DNA of 59,058 bases from an uncultured Victivallales bacterium (GCA_903837355.1 CAILUI010000038.1:1-59058); one strand, 5' to 3'; counted from the first letter of the stretch, positions 36,116-45,323 are shown. Notes: a model not told the origin generated them from the letters alone. A program made the numbers and translations.

Positions 36116-37647
36116 GGCTGTGTCTCCTGCGCTTTCGGGACCGTCGGTACCGGCGCCGGCGCGACGGGCTGTCCAGCGTCCGGTGCGACGGGGGGCTCGG
36201 GATTCACGGCGGCGGGCGGTCCGGCTTCCGGCGTCGCGGCTTTCTGATAGACGACAGGGGTCTCGCGATCGTAGCCCAAGGCCTGGTGGCAACCGGCGGC
36301 GCACTGGCCACCCGTGCTGCTGGGCACGAAGCGGATCGGAATCTGCCAGTTGCCGTAGGGTACCGACTCCTGGACATGCATCGGGTTGCGGCTGGCATGC
36401 GTGCTATGGCAGGCTCGGCAAGAGCGGCCCCGGGCCCGGTTGACATGCAGATAGTGCAGGTTCTGGTCACCGTTGCGGAAGCGGGTGACGGTGCGGGTTA
36501 CGCTCATCAGCGCCAACTGCGATTCGTGACAGGTGAAGCAGAGGGCGTACTTCTCGACGTCGAAGGTGGCATAGAAGGTCTCGGGATGGGCTTTGGTCAA
36601 GCGCGTCTCGTTGTCGCCGCCGTGCGGGCTGTGGCAGCCGCTGCAACTACCTTGGGCGATGGGGCCATGCTTGAACTCCTTGGGGTCAAGCACTTCCGGA
36701 AGACCGGCCACGGCGGTCAACCCCGGGCGCTCGATCTTCTTGTCGTGACAGGTCATGCAGACGTCAATGGGCGTCGCCCGCATCAGTCGCGCCAGGTTAC
36801 CACCGTGCGGGGTGTGACAGCTCAGGCAGCCCTGCTCACCAAAGATGGCCCCATGCGGGAATTTGGCGTCAGCGAACTCCTTCTTGACGGTGGCGTGGCA
36901 GGCGTCCGTGCACATCTGCACCGGCGGCCGGCGCGTCAGCATCGGGTAGTTCGCGGCGTGCGGCTCGTGACAGGTGACGCAGTCCTCCTCCGCCGCCTTG
37001 TGCGGGTATTTCGCCTGCTTGATCACCGCGTCCATCTCCGCATGGCAGCTCAGGCAGAGGTCGCGGCTGCGTGCAAGCAGGAGCTTCGGGAGGGGCGCGG
37101 AGTGGGCGCCGTGGCAAGCGCCGCAAGCCATGGCGGCGACGGGGCCGTGCAGCGTTCTCTTGCCTTGGGTGACACTCGCATGGCACTTCTCGCAGAGCGC
37201 GTTCATATCCTGGCCGCGCAGGAACTGCTTGCCATTGCCCCCGTGCGGACTGTGGCACTGCAGGCAGTCGCCGGTAGTCAGGGGTTTGTGGATGACCGCC
37301 GCACCGCTTAGGTCCATCTTGTGGCAGAAGGTGCACATCTCCGTCTTGGTCCGGGGGTGGGTGAAGGTGTGCTTGGCCGGATCGGCGAGAGTGTGGCAGG
37401 CGTCGCAGCCATTGCCCGCGACGGGCGCGTGGACGGCACGGTGCTCCTTGACGCCAGGATGGCACTCGGCGGTGACGCAGCCGGTGGCCGGAATGGCCGT
37501 GGTCGGCGCGGCCACCTTGCGGACGGGCTCGGCCGCAGCCGGAGCGGCGGGCGGGGCCGGTGCGGGCTCTTGTGCCGGCGCGGCCGGACCGCGGAGGGCC
37601 CATGCCACCAGACCCGCCAGGATCAGGTTCTTTGCCACCGTGTTCAT
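36112..37647 (-). CDS. periplasmic 15-heme cytochrome c (doubled-CXXCH family)
   Basis: This 511-residue exported protein (signal region NTVAKNLILAGLVAWAL then AAPAQ) has 12 CXXCH motifs, a first motif CVTAECH (CX4CH) and two CX3CH motifs, CTDACH in the middle and CAAGCH at the end, 15 in total. The C-terminal module (YALCFTCH, FRNGDQNLHYLHVNR, RGRSCRACH, TGGQC) matches the cytochromes at 24018 and 29939. The tail is Pro/Ala-rich. It lies 70 nt downstream of the CbcL-like gene and overlaps the thioredoxin-TPR gene. A periplasmic electron carrier taking electrons from the CbcL-like protein is the simplest reading. Confidence 0.92.
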   Translation of the reverse strand: MNTVAKNLILAGLVAWALRGPAAPAQEPAPAPPAAPAAAEPVRKVAAPTTAIPATGCVTAECHPGVKEHRAVHAPVAGNGCDACHTLADPAKHTFTHPRTKTEMCTFCHKMDLSGAAVIHKPLTTGDCLQCHSPHGGNGKQFLRGQDMNALCEKCHASVTQGKRTLHGPVAAMACGACHGAHSAPLPKLLLARSRDLCLSCHAEMDAVIKQAKYPHKAAEEDCVTCHEPHAANYPMLTRRPPVQMCTDACHATVKKEFADAKFPHGAIFGEQGCLSCHTPHGGNLARLMRATPIDVCMTCHDKKIERPGLTAVAGLPEVLDPKEFKHGPIAQGSCSGCHSPHGGDNETRLTKAHPETFYATFDVEKYALCFTCHESQLALMSVTRTVTRFRNGDQNLHYLHVNRARGRSCRACHSTHASRNPMHVQESVPYGNWQIPIRFVPSSTGGQCAAGCHQALGYDRETPVVYQKAATPEAGPPAAVNPEPPVAPDAGQPVAPAPVPTVPKAQETQP

Positions 37648-37717
37648 CGTTCACCTTGTCTCGTGGACGGGATGCCGCCGGACCTTTGGCCGCCGCCGTC
37701 AGTCTGTCCGCAACGGG

Positions 37718-40012
37718 TCAGACGACCCCCAGGGCCGCCAGGATGATCAGCGCCACCAGCGTCATACCGACGGCCATCGCCAGAACGCCGACCAGAACGG
37801 CCCCGCGGCGGTACCAGGCCGGCGCCAGCGGGACGTACCGCGCTTCCAGAGCGCCCTCCTGCAGCAGCCGGTCGTACTCGTCCTGACGCTCGTGTTTGAA
37901 CTCGTCCTCGGGGATGCGGCCCGTGAAAATCGCATCGTCGACCGGGAACTTCTCCAGGCGCAGATGGGCGTTGAAGAAGTGGATGGTGAAGATGAAGCCG
38001 ATCGCCAGCAGGGCCTCGTATCCATGCACGAGCATGGCGATGTTGAAAGCCCAGCCGGGCAGCAGGTGGCTGAAGAACTGCGGGAACCAGAGCAGGAGCC
38101 CCGAGAGACCGATGATGCCGGAGCCGCCAAGATCGGCCACGTAGTCGAATTTCTCCCAGTACGCCCAGCACTCAAACGCGGGCTTCTTCCCGCCCACGAG
38201 GAACCAGCGGATCATCCCCAGGCAGTCCGTGACGTCGCGCCACTTGGGCAGCATGCTGGTCGGTCCGAAGAGCAGTTTACGGAGGCCCAACTGCCGCAGC
38301 CGGTCGAGCACGCCGACGCCATGCACCGCGAAATTAGCGATGAGCATGATGGCGCAGACGCGATGCAGCAGGCCCGCCGTGCGGACGCCGCCCAGCAGGT
38401 CCGCCAGGGACCGGGCCCAGGGCTTATCGGCGTAGAACAGCGGCAACCCGGTCAGGGCCAGGCCGAAGAAGCTGACGATCCCCAGAGCGTGGTTGACCCG
38501 ATCCACGCGGTTGAAGCGGCGCACGGCGCGACCGCTGTGCGCGACGTGCGGGTGCGGGCCGTGCCGGAAGCGTTCGATGGACGAACGGAGCAGCCAAAGC
38601 AACGAGTGCAGGCTGAAGAAACCGAAGGAGCAGCTCATGACGATCACGAAGTACCACCACACGGCGTACAGCAGGGGGTAGCGCTTGGCGTCGCGGTGGT
38701 CAGCGTGCGACTGGAACTGCGCGAGTTGCGGCGGCGCGCCGGGGTGGCACTGCCGGCAGGTCTCAAGGCGGTTCGCGGCGCTCAGCTTGGAGGCCGGGTC
38801 CGCAATGCGCCGGATATCGTGGGCGCCGTGGCAGTCGCTGCAGCGGGCGGCCCGAGTCGAGCCCAGGCCGGTCACCTGTCCGTGGTAGCTACGGCGGTAG
38901 GTATCGTAGAATGAGGTGCGGCGGGAGCCGTCCGCAGCGGGCTGGTCGTGGCAGTGCCCGCACTGGCCGACGATGTCGAGCATGAACGCCTGGGTGTCCG
39001 CGCGGCGGATGGCGTGTGCCGAATGGCAGTCCGTGCACACCGGCGCCTGGGTGTCGCCTTTGGCCGCCTGCTGGCCGTGGATGCTGGTCTGGTAGGCCTC
39101 GCTGACGCCGGTGTGGCACTTGCCGCAGGTCTGGCTGACGTGTTCGCGGTTGACCGTCGACGCGGGGTCCTTGGCAGCCAGTACGAGATGGCCGTCGTGG
39201 CAGCTCGCACAGGTCGCGACCACGGTCAGGCCGCCGCTTTGCAGCGCCTTGCCGTGCACGCTGTCCAGGTAGCTCTGCACGAACTCGCGGGTGTTGTGGC
39301 CGCCGGGGGTCAGCTCTGGCTGTTGCTGGTGGCAGTCCGCACAGAGGCGGAGGATATTCAGCGGGTGGACGCGGCTACGGCGGTCGCTGGTGGCCACGAT
39401 GTCATGCCCGCCGTGGCAGGTGGTACAGGTCGGAGCGCGGGCGTCCTGCCGGGCGGCCGCGGCGGCGTGCGCCCCCTGTTGGTAGCGTTCGCCCTCCTGA
39501 GTGTGGCAGGCCCCGGTGGCGCAACTCGCCGGCCCGAGTTTCTGGGCGTGCGGCAGGTTCTGCGCATCCTGATGGCAATCGGTGCACGCTGTCTTGGCGT
39601 GAACGCTGCCTGCAAACAGGCCATCCGGCATGTAGAGCTGCGGACGGGGCTGCCCGGCGCCGTCCGTCGGCGCCGCGGGCGCGGGGTCCGCTGGCAGGGC
39701 GGCGACCAGGCCAGCCGGCAGCGCCACCATCGAGCGCCGTTCGCCGGGCGTAAGCGTGGCGATGTGCTCTTGCCCGTGGCAGTTCAGGCAGCGCTGGTTG
39801 GCTGTCTGCAGGCCGGCAGGGCCGGGGGCGGCCAGCGCGGCCAGGCCGCCGCCGAACGCGCCAGCGATGAGCGCGTACAGCACCCGCGAGAGCCGTGGCG
39901 GGCGGCGGATCGCGGCTGCCGGCGACGCCGACGGGCCCGCGCCGGGCATCCCGCCGTGCGGTCGGCATGCCGGGACGGACTGCCTGAACGGTCTGTCGTG
40001 TTGCTCAGTCAC
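37718..40012 (-). CDS. CbcL-like fusion of an 11-heme c-type domain and a membrane b-type cytochrome
   Basis: This protein of about 764 residues has an N-terminal export helix (VLYALIAGAFGGGLAALA). A c-type region (about 60-400) follows with ten CXXCH motifs and one CX4CH (CATGACH). Then comes a polytopic membrane domain (about 415-745) like the FdnI/HydC b-type subunit, with histidines in VNHALGIVSFFG, LLHRVCAIML...AVHGVG and MLVHGYEALLAIGF...IHFFNAH. The same c-plus-b architecture is found in Geobacter CbcL, a menaquinol oxidase for extracellular electron transfer at low potential. The start is uncertain: GTG at 40012 has GGTGA upstream, and the frame is open to 40072. Sigma-54 site C lies about 155 nt upstream. 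Confidence 0.87.
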   Translation of the reverse strand: MTEQHDRPFRQSVPACRPHGGMPGAGPSASPAAAIRRPPRLSRVLYALIAGAFGGGLAALAAPGPAGLQTANQRCLNCHGQEHIATLTPGERRSMVALPAGLVAALPADPAPAAPTDGAGQPRPQLYMPDGLFAGSVHAKTACTDCHQDAQNLPHAQKLGPASCATGACHTQEGERYQQGAHAAAAARQDARAPTCTTCHGGHDIVATSDRRSRVHPLNILRLCADCHQQQPELTPGGHNTREFVQSYLDSVHGKALQSGGLTVVATCASCHDGHLVLAAKDPASTVNREHVSQTCGKCHTGVSEAYQTSIHGQQAAKGDTQAPVCTDCHSAHAIRRADTQAFMLDIVGQCGHCHDQPAADGSRRTSFYDTYRRSYHGQVTGLGSTRAARCSDCHGAHDIRRIADPASKLSAANRLETCRQCHPGAPPQLAQFQSHADHRDAKRYPLLYAVWWYFVIVMSCSFGFFSLHSLLWLLRSSIERFRHGPHPHVAHSGRAVRRFNRVDRVNHALGIVSFFGLALTGLPLFYADKPWARSLADLLGGVRTAGLLHRVCAIMLIANFAVHGVGVLDRLRQLGLRKLLFGPTSMLPKWRDVTDCLGMIRWFLVGGKKPAFECWAYWEKFDYVADLGGSGIIGLSGLLLWFPQFFSHLLPGWAFNIAMLVHGYEALLAIGFIFTIHFFNAHLRLEKFPVDDAIFTGRIPEDEFKHERQDEYDRLLQEGALEARYVPLAPAWYRRGAVLVGVLAMAVGMTLVALIILAALGVV

Positions 40013-40072
40013 AGGGGCTTCACCCACCGGCCGGCTGGACCTCGAATGCCAGGTCAGAGCCCCAATACCCAC

Positions 40073-40345
40073 AGGGATGCCCCAGCCGTCGGCATCCCGC
40101 TACACCCGGCGGCCGCCCGATGGTGGGCCGGTGCGTGAGAGACTCAAGACTTCAGTAGTGTACCGTCTAGCAGTGGGGATGCCAGCGGCCGCGGTGCGGC
40201 ACACAAGGCATTATTCAGTAAGTTGTTCTATATATAACCTTCACCCCGACTGCGACCGGGGCCGCAACCCGCAGGCCACGGCCCGCGGAAACCTGCGCAC
40301 CGGCAGCGTGAAAAGCGGCAGCCGGCGCGGGGGTGGCCTGGGCCT
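40073..40345. other. intergenic promoter region with AT-rich island
   Basis: This 273-nt stretch between the 12-heme cytochrome stop and the CbcL-like gene holds sigma-54 site C. Upstream of it, around 40208-40243, is an AT-rich island including TATATATAA, unusual for this GC-rich region and placed where a bending protein such as IHF often acts. I found no exact IHF consensus. GCAACC at 40264-40269 is a possible activator half-site. No gene is seen. Confidence 0.55.
40168..40184 (-). promoter_or_regulatory. sigma-54 type -24/-12 promoter element (site C)
   Basis: The minus strand reads TGGCATCCCCACTGCTA, with correct GG-N10-GC spacing. It precedes the unit CbcL-like, 15-heme cytochrome, thioredoxin-TPR. 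Confidence 0.72.
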
Positions 40346-41983
40346 CTACGGGTAACGCCAGGGTGAGTGCGGGGCATTGTGACAGAGCAGGGCGCATTCG
40401 CCTTGGCGGGTTCCGGTGGAGCGGTACTCCAGGCGCTGGGTCAGCGGATCCGGGCGGACGACCGTGGTATCGAAGTTGATGAGGTGGGCGTGGTTGGTGG
40501 CGGTCCCCTGGACAGAGGCGATACCGTGACTGTCATGGCAGACGGTGCAGGGCGTCTTGTAGTCGACGATGTGTTTGCTGTGACTGCTGAACGAGCGGTT
40601 GCTGAGGATGCTGGTGCGCTCATGGCAGCGGTAGCAGAGGGCGTACGTGGCGGCGCTTTCGGCGGTGTTGTCGACGGTCTCGCAGGCGTCGACGAGGAGC
40701 GGGCGGTTGGTGGCGCCGTGGGGGCCGCGGCTGCCATCGCTGGCGCCGTCCGCAGCGTGGCAGTCGGTGCAGTAGATAAGGCTGGCGGCGGACAGGCCAG
40801 GGCGCAGGCTGGGGACGTCCAGGTTCTTGCCGGCGGCCTGCACCGGGTGGTAGGAGAGTGCGGACGGTGCGAACTCCAGTCGGGTATCGTTCTGCACGAC
40901 CTGCCGCGAGACGAGGGGGGAGGTGCGGGCCTGGCTGCCGTGGCACTTGAAGCAGACCTCGTGTTCGTACTGAGCCCGAGCGACCGCAGCGCCCGAGCTA
41001 TCGATGCCACTCACCTCGCCCAGGCGCGGCGAGATGACCGGGGCGGAGGCCGTGCCCGAAGCGATGGTATGCGGTTCATGGCAGGCACTGCAGGCGACGT
41101 CATTGGGCCCGCTCTGACTGCGGACGTTCAGGGGTTCCGTATGGCGGCTCATCTTCTCGAGATGGGTGGCGATGTTGGCTCCCTGATCGGTACCGGGCTG
41201 GCCGCTGTGGCAGGCAAGGCAGGTCTCGGTTTCGGTCGTGGCCTTGAGCAGGTGGGCACCGCTGGGGGCGCCGTGTTGGCGGTGGCAGGCGGTGCACTGG
41301 CTATGGGCGGCGACCGTGGTGTTGCCCTGACGGTGGCAGGTTTCGCAGAGTTGTGAGGCGGTGTTGTCGATGGTGAGGAACTTGCCCCAGCGGTTATCGT
41401 GGGCGTCGTGGCAACTGGTGCACTGCAGTTCCTGCTGCGCGTCGAGTTTCACGGTCTCTGGCAGTAGGCTGGGCGGCTTGAGTTTGCGGTTCGAGACCGC
41501 CAGGGCGTCGTCGTAGCGGAATGAGATCGGGTGATCGTCGGAGAGATCGGTGCCGAGGTGCGTGGCCCCGACCGGCATCGTGGTGACCCCGCCGGTCATG
41601 GTGATCGGGTCGCGGCTCGAGAGCACGCTGCCGATGGCGATGGTGCCGTCGTGGCAGGACAGGCAGAGCTTGGACGAGCCCGTGGGTTGGCCTGGCAAGG
41701 CGTTCAGCGAGGTGCTCGCGTAGACCGTGTAGGCCGAGACGGGGGCGCTGCGGTTCCACAGGGGACGACAATCAGGAGAGGCGTTGTGAGGGATGTGGCA
41801 GAAAACGCAGACCTCCGGTTCACCGGTGGCCTTGACCGACCCCGGGCCAGAGGCGGAGAGGTTATGAGGGCTGTTCAAGATGGTCGTGCTCTGCGCCTGG
41901 ACGAGGGCCATCGCGAGCCGGGCCACAGCCCAGACGCAGAGGGTTCGAACCCCGTGGTTGGCGCGCCGGCAGTTCCGTTTCAC
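40346..41983 (-). CDS. exported 12-heme cytochrome c
   Basis: This 545-residue protein has an N-terminal hydrophobic segment (RTLCVWAVARLAMALVQAQ) consistent with export. It has eleven CXXCH motifs (first CVFCHIPHNASP, then CLSCHDG) and a final CX3CH (CALLCH) almost at the C terminus. The Ser/Thr/Ala-rich loops between hemes and the SPHNLSASGPG start are unlike the three periplasmic paralogues above, so this is a separate family, perhaps surface exposed. Its start overlaps the NHL-protein stop by 4 nt, and it ends a three-gene unit with the NHL lipoprotein and the barrel-like protein. Confidence 0.88.
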   Translation of the reverse strand: MKRNCRRANHGVRTLCVWAVARLAMALVQAQSTTILNSPHNLSASGPGSVKATGEPEVCVFCHIPHNASPDCRPLWNRSAPVSAYTVYASTSLNALPGQPTGSSKLCLSCHDGTIAIGSVLSSRDPITMTGGVTTMPVGATHLGTDLSDDHPISFRYDDALAVSNRKLKPPSLLPETVKLDAQQELQCTSCHDAHDNRWGKFLTIDNTASQLCETCHRQGNTTVAAHSQCTACHRQHGAPSGAHLLKATTETETCLACHSGQPGTDQGANIATHLEKMSRHTEPLNVRSQSGPNDVACSACHEPHTIASGTASAPVISPRLGEVSGIDSSGAAVARAQYEHEVCFKCHGSQARTSPLVSRQVVQNDTRLEFAPSALSYHPVQAAGKNLDVPSLRPGLSAASLIYCTDCHAADGASDGSRGPHGATNRPLLVDACETVDNTAESAATYALCYRCHERTSILSNRSFSSHSKHIVDYKTPCTVCHDSHGIASVQGTATNHAHLINFDTTVVRPDPLTQRLEYRSTGTRQGECALLCHNAPHSPWRYP

Positions 41984-43098
41984 GGCAGGCTCTCCGGGAG
42001 GTGGGTGAAGACTTGGACGCGGCGGTTGTAGGAGTCAGCCACCCAGATCTGGCTACGGCTGTCGATGCACAGTCCAGTCGGCAGCCAGAACTCGCCTGGC
42101 CCGCGTCCCTCGCGGCCAAAGCTGAGGAGCAGGACGCCGGCGGCATCGAAGACCTGGATGGCCTCGAAGTTGCTATCGACGACGTAGAGGTGATCCTGCG
42201 GGTCGACGGCCACCCCCTTCGGTTGCCCAAAGCCGCCGGGCCGGTCACCCTTGGCCCCGATCTGCCTGAGGAAGTGCAGGTCGGGGGAGAACTGCTGAAC
42301 ACGGAAGTTCAGCGAATCGCTGACGTAGAGTCGGTCCTGGCTGTCGATCGCGACGTTGGTGGGGTAATTGAACTCGCCGGGCCCCGCGCCGCGCTGCCCG
42401 AGCCGGCTGAGGACACGGCCCTCGAGGTCGAGACAGACAACCTGATGCGCCAGGGTATCGGCCACAAACAAGCGCTGCCGCCGCGGACTGAGCGCCAAGC
42501 CGGTGGGGCGGGCAAAGACCCCGCGGCCGATCTCGCTGATCTGCCGGCCGCGCAGGTCGAAGGCATAGACGACGCCAGCGAGCGCATCGGCCACGAAAAG
42601 TCGGTCGGCGCCGGGGGCGCAGGCGATGCCCACGGGGCGCTCGAAACGCTTACTGAGGGTTGTGGGCCGCCACTGGGCGTAGGTTCGAGCCGCCAGGTCG
42701 AACACCTGAACGGTCTGGCTGCCACTATCCGCGACGAACAGACGGTCGCCGTCGTCGGTGCACACGGCGTAAGGAGTAACCAGGCTGCGCGCCGGCTTCC
42801 TGCCGAAGAAGATGGACCCCAGGCGGTGCGGCAGCGAGACCCCGGCCTTGAGGTCTGCCTCGGTCGCGATTTGGCCAAGATAACGGATCCGTGGCGGTTC
42901 GCTGCCGCCGGGCCAAACCAGGGGCGGCGTCGGCGCCACCAGGACCGCCCCGCGCGGGGTGGCGCAGCCCGCCGCCAGGATAGCGAGCGGGGCCAGGAGC
43001 AGCCAGCGCGCCCAGGTCGCGCCAGCACGCGCAGCGCCGCTGCGGCGCCTGATACGGCCACGCCGACCGGTGACTATGAGCGCAACGCTGGCCGACAT
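41980..43098 (-). CDS. NHL-repeat beta-propeller lipoprotein
   Basis: This 372-residue protein has a basic N terminus and the lipobox LAILAAGC (Cys about 45). About six NHL blades follow, recognisable by repeats such as DRLFVADSGSQTVQVFD, QRLFVADTLAHQVVCLD, DRLYVSDSLNFRVQQF and QIWVADSYNRRVQVF. NHL propellers serve as protein-binding platforms. NHL proteins lie beside extracellular multiheme cytochrome genes in Geobacter (for example near omcS), which supports a role in secretion or assembly of the neighbouring 12-heme cytochrome. The ATG shares one base with the upstream stop (TGATG), so translation is coupled to the barrel gene. Confidence 0.88.
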   Translation of the reverse strand: MSASVALIVTGRRGRIRRRSGAARAGATWARWLLLAPLAILAAGCATPRGAVLVAPTPPLVWPGGSEPPRIRYLGQIATEADLKAGVSLPHRLGSIFFGRKPARSLVTPYAVCTDDGDRLFVADSGSQTVQVFDLAARTYAQWRPTTLSKRFERPVGIACAPGADRLFVADALAGVVYAFDLRGRQISEIGRGVFARPTGLALSPRRQRLFVADTLAHQVVCLDLEGRVLSRLGQRGAGPGEFNYPTNVAIDSQDRLYVSDSLNFRVQQFSPDLHFLRQIGAKGDRPGGFGQPKGVAVDPQDHLYVVDSNFEAIQVFDAAGVLLLSFGREGRGPGEFWLPTGLCIDSRSQIWVADSYNRRVQVFTHLPESLP

Positions 43099-45116
43099 CA
43101 GAACTCCCGGCGCAGCCCGACCCGCACAAGCTGATAGGCGCGGCTGTCGGTTCCCGTATCCAGTGTGGCGTTGCGGAAAAGGAGGTGGACGGAGGTCTGG
43201 CGCAGCGACCAGCGCAGTTGCACATCCTGCTCGAACCCCCGCGTCGGCCCCTCCAGGTCGTCATCTTCATCGCGCCAGAGGACGGCGGCGGAGGCGTTGA
43301 GGCGCTCGGTGAACTGGTGCTGGACCGACGTCCCCAAGGTCAGCAGGTCCACCTGGTTGCCACTGTCGGGGTAATCCGTGACGGTGTAGACGCCGTTAAG
43401 GTTCAGCGTGGTGGCGGTGTCGAGCCGCTGGGCGTAGCGGACTGAACCGCGGTCCGAGTTGAAGGGCGCGATCAGGCTGTCGTGGTCGCGGTGCTCCACG
43501 CCGAAGGTCAGGCGCCAGACACGGTACTCGCTGCCGACGGTGGTGTCGTCGTAGGAGTTCGGGGTCAGCGCCAGGATGCCATCGGTATCGATATCCTGGT
43601 CCTGGGTGCCATAGCGGGCGTAGGCCGCCAAGCCCTTCAGCAGGCCGCGCTGCAGATCATAGCGTACGCCCGCGGACTCGGTCCGGGTGGTGGTGGTGTT
43701 GGCGGGGGCCGGGGCGAGCTGGTAGTCGATGTGGACGCGCTGGCCATTGGCGATGCGCCCACCGACGACGCGCTTGAGCTCGATGTGATCGCCGACGGCG
43801 GTCAGGGTGTAGTCGAGAACCGGCGTATAGGTCACCCGGTCGGCGCTGTCGGTGACGACCACTGAGGCGGGGATGATCTGGGAGCCGACCAGGATGATGG
43901 GACCGTCGTCGGTGAACGTCGCCTGGCTGTTGGTCACCTGCGTGACGCCGGCGCGGGTCTCGTTCTCCTGCCGGTCGAGGCCGGCACTGAGGCTGACGGT
44001 GAGTTGGCCGAAGGGGACACGCTTACGGTACTCGGGGCTTAGCGAGCCGTAGGTCTCGAGGGAGTCGCCGCCATCGTCGCGCTGCAGGTCTTTGACCCCC
44101 AGCGTAGCGTTGGTGGTGAGGCTCTCATGGAGGCGGTGGGTGAAGCCGGTCTCGGCGCTGCGCTGCGTCTCGTCGATACCCCCGAACGAGTTCTGCTCGA
44201 GCCCATAGCGGTAGCGCGTGCTGAACGCTTCGGAGTGGCGCAGGAAGAGGTTCTGATCCCAGCGCCGCTGTTGGCGGTCCCATTCGCCCGTCTGGCGGAA
44301 GTCGCGCAGCGTGGAGTCCAGTCGATAGTCGTCGCCGGCGCCGAAGCGGTACGTGTGCAGGAGGGTCAGATCCTGCGTATCGAAGGCGACCTCGGGGGCT
44401 TCGCCGGGCGACTCCTGCTTCCAGATTCGGCTGTAGTCCCAGGTCACCTCCTGACGGTCGGTCGGACGGCACTCCGAGTGCCAGGTGACCGCGTCTTGGG
44501 CGTAGGTGTAGCCGGGCGTATCACTGACCGCTTCCTGATCCTCCACCACGTGCGAGACCTCGAGTCGGCTCGGGAGCCACTCAGAGCGGATATCGACGAT
44601 GGCGCCGGCGGTGGTTGTGGTCGTATCGACCGAGGGGCCGAACTCGCGGTCGAGCAGGCCCCGGCGCTGACGCGAGTAGAGGGTCAAGCCCACCGGTTCC
44701 TTACGCAGGAAGGCGGTGGAGACGTCCCATTCGTGCAGGATCCCGGACTCCGAGTCCGTGGCGCTGTCATCATCGATCCAGGTCTGCGTGAAGCCGAGGG
44801 TACCGGCGAGGCTCAGATCGACCAGATTGGGGTGGTAAATGGAGCCGGTGGTGGCGAGTTGCAGGGTCTCCTCAAAGCGGGTTTCCTGGTAGGGCGTATC
44901 GCCGTCGCGCTGGTTTTCCGTGCTGTCATCCTGACGCCGGTAGAGGAGTTCGAGGACCGCCCGCGGCGGCAACAGCGACAGGCTGTGCGTTTCGGGAATC
45001 TGCCCCACTACCAACGGCGCCTCTTGGGCACAAACGCACTGCGCCGCGCCCAGCGCCAGCAAAACCGCTGCGGTCCGCAGGCACGTCAGCGCCAGCCCAC
45101 GCCGACGCCGCGGCAT
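43098..45116 (-). CDS. probable outer-membrane beta-barrel protein
   Basis: This protein of about 672 residues has a signal peptide (LALTCLRTAAVLLALGAAQCVCAQ). A long stretch of alternating polar/hydrophobic strands rich in Arg, Asp, Tyr and Trp follows (for example RLEVSHVVEDQE, QEVTWDYSRIW, FGVEHRDHDSL, VQLRWSLRQTSVHLLFRN). It ends in GLRREF; a C-terminal Phe is the usual signal for outer-membrane barrel insertion. I do not recognise the exact family. Position at the head of the unit with the NHL lipoprotein and 12-heme cytochrome suggests a pore component of a porin-cytochrome conduit. The start is the ATG at 45116; earlier starts in the frame lack a better signal. Sigma-54 site D lies about 190 nt upstream. 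Confidence 0.72.
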   Translation of the reverse strand: MPRRRRGLALTCLRTAAVLLALGAAQCVCAQEAPLVVGQIPETHSLSLLPPRAVLELLYRRQDDSTENQRDGDTPYQETRFEETLQLATTGSIYHPNLVDLSLAGTLGFTQTWIDDDSATDSESGILHEWDVSTAFLRKEPVGLTLYSRQRRGLLDREFGPSVDTTTTTAGAIVDIRSEWLPSRLEVSHVVEDQEAVSDTPGYTYAQDAVTWHSECRPTDRQEVTWDYSRIWKQESPGEAPEVAFDTQDLTLLHTYRFGAGDDYRLDSTLRDFRQTGEWDRQQRRWDQNLFLRHSEAFSTRYRYGLEQNSFGGIDETQRSAETGFTHRLHESLTTNATLGVKDLQRDDGGDSLETYGSLSPEYRKRVPFGQLTVSLSAGLDRQENETRAGVTQVTNSQATFTDDGPIILVGSQIIPASVVVTDSADRVTYTPVLDYTLTAVGDHIELKRVVGGRIANGQRVHIDYQLAPAPANTTTTRTESAGVRYDLQRGLLKGLAAYARYGTQDQDIDTDGILALTPNSYDDTTVGSEYRVWRLTFGVEHRDHDSLIAPFNSDRGSVRYAQRLDTATTLNLNGVYTVTDYPDSGNQVDLLTLGTSVQHQFTERLNASAAVLWRDEDDDLEGPTRGFEQDVQLRWSLRQTSVHLLFRNATLDTGTDSRAYQLVRVGLRREF

Positions 45117-45306
45117 CCCCGCGTCTTCAGCGCCGGGACGAGGCCGCCAGGGCGGTCGGCGGAGCAGCAGGCATGCCGCCACAGCGGGCGGTCGGCCAGG
45201 TAACACGTGAACCGGCATCCTCGATCTATCCTGCCCTCTCCACGGTACTCGGGTTCCACCCAGAGCCAAAACCCGCTCAATCTACTACGCGCAAGCGTCC
45301 AATGCG

Positions 45307-45323
45307 AAGCACCGACAGTGCCA
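45307..45323 (-). promoter_or_regulatory. sigma-54 type -24/-12 promoter element (site D)
   Basis: The minus strand reads TGGCACTGTCGGTGCTT, a near-consensus -24 and a TGCTT -12 with correct spacing. It lies in the gap between the first decaheme gene and the barrel/NHL/12-heme unit and points into the latter. The palindrome GCGCA-ACCC-TGCGC is immediately upstream at 45326-45339. Confidence 0.72.

Noticed and set aside
40346..41983. OmcS/OmcE-type nanowire cytochrome
   Set aside because: The neighbouring NHL gene is suggestive, but heme number (12), motif spacing and loop sequence do not match what I know of OmcS (6 hemes) or OmcE (4 hemes).
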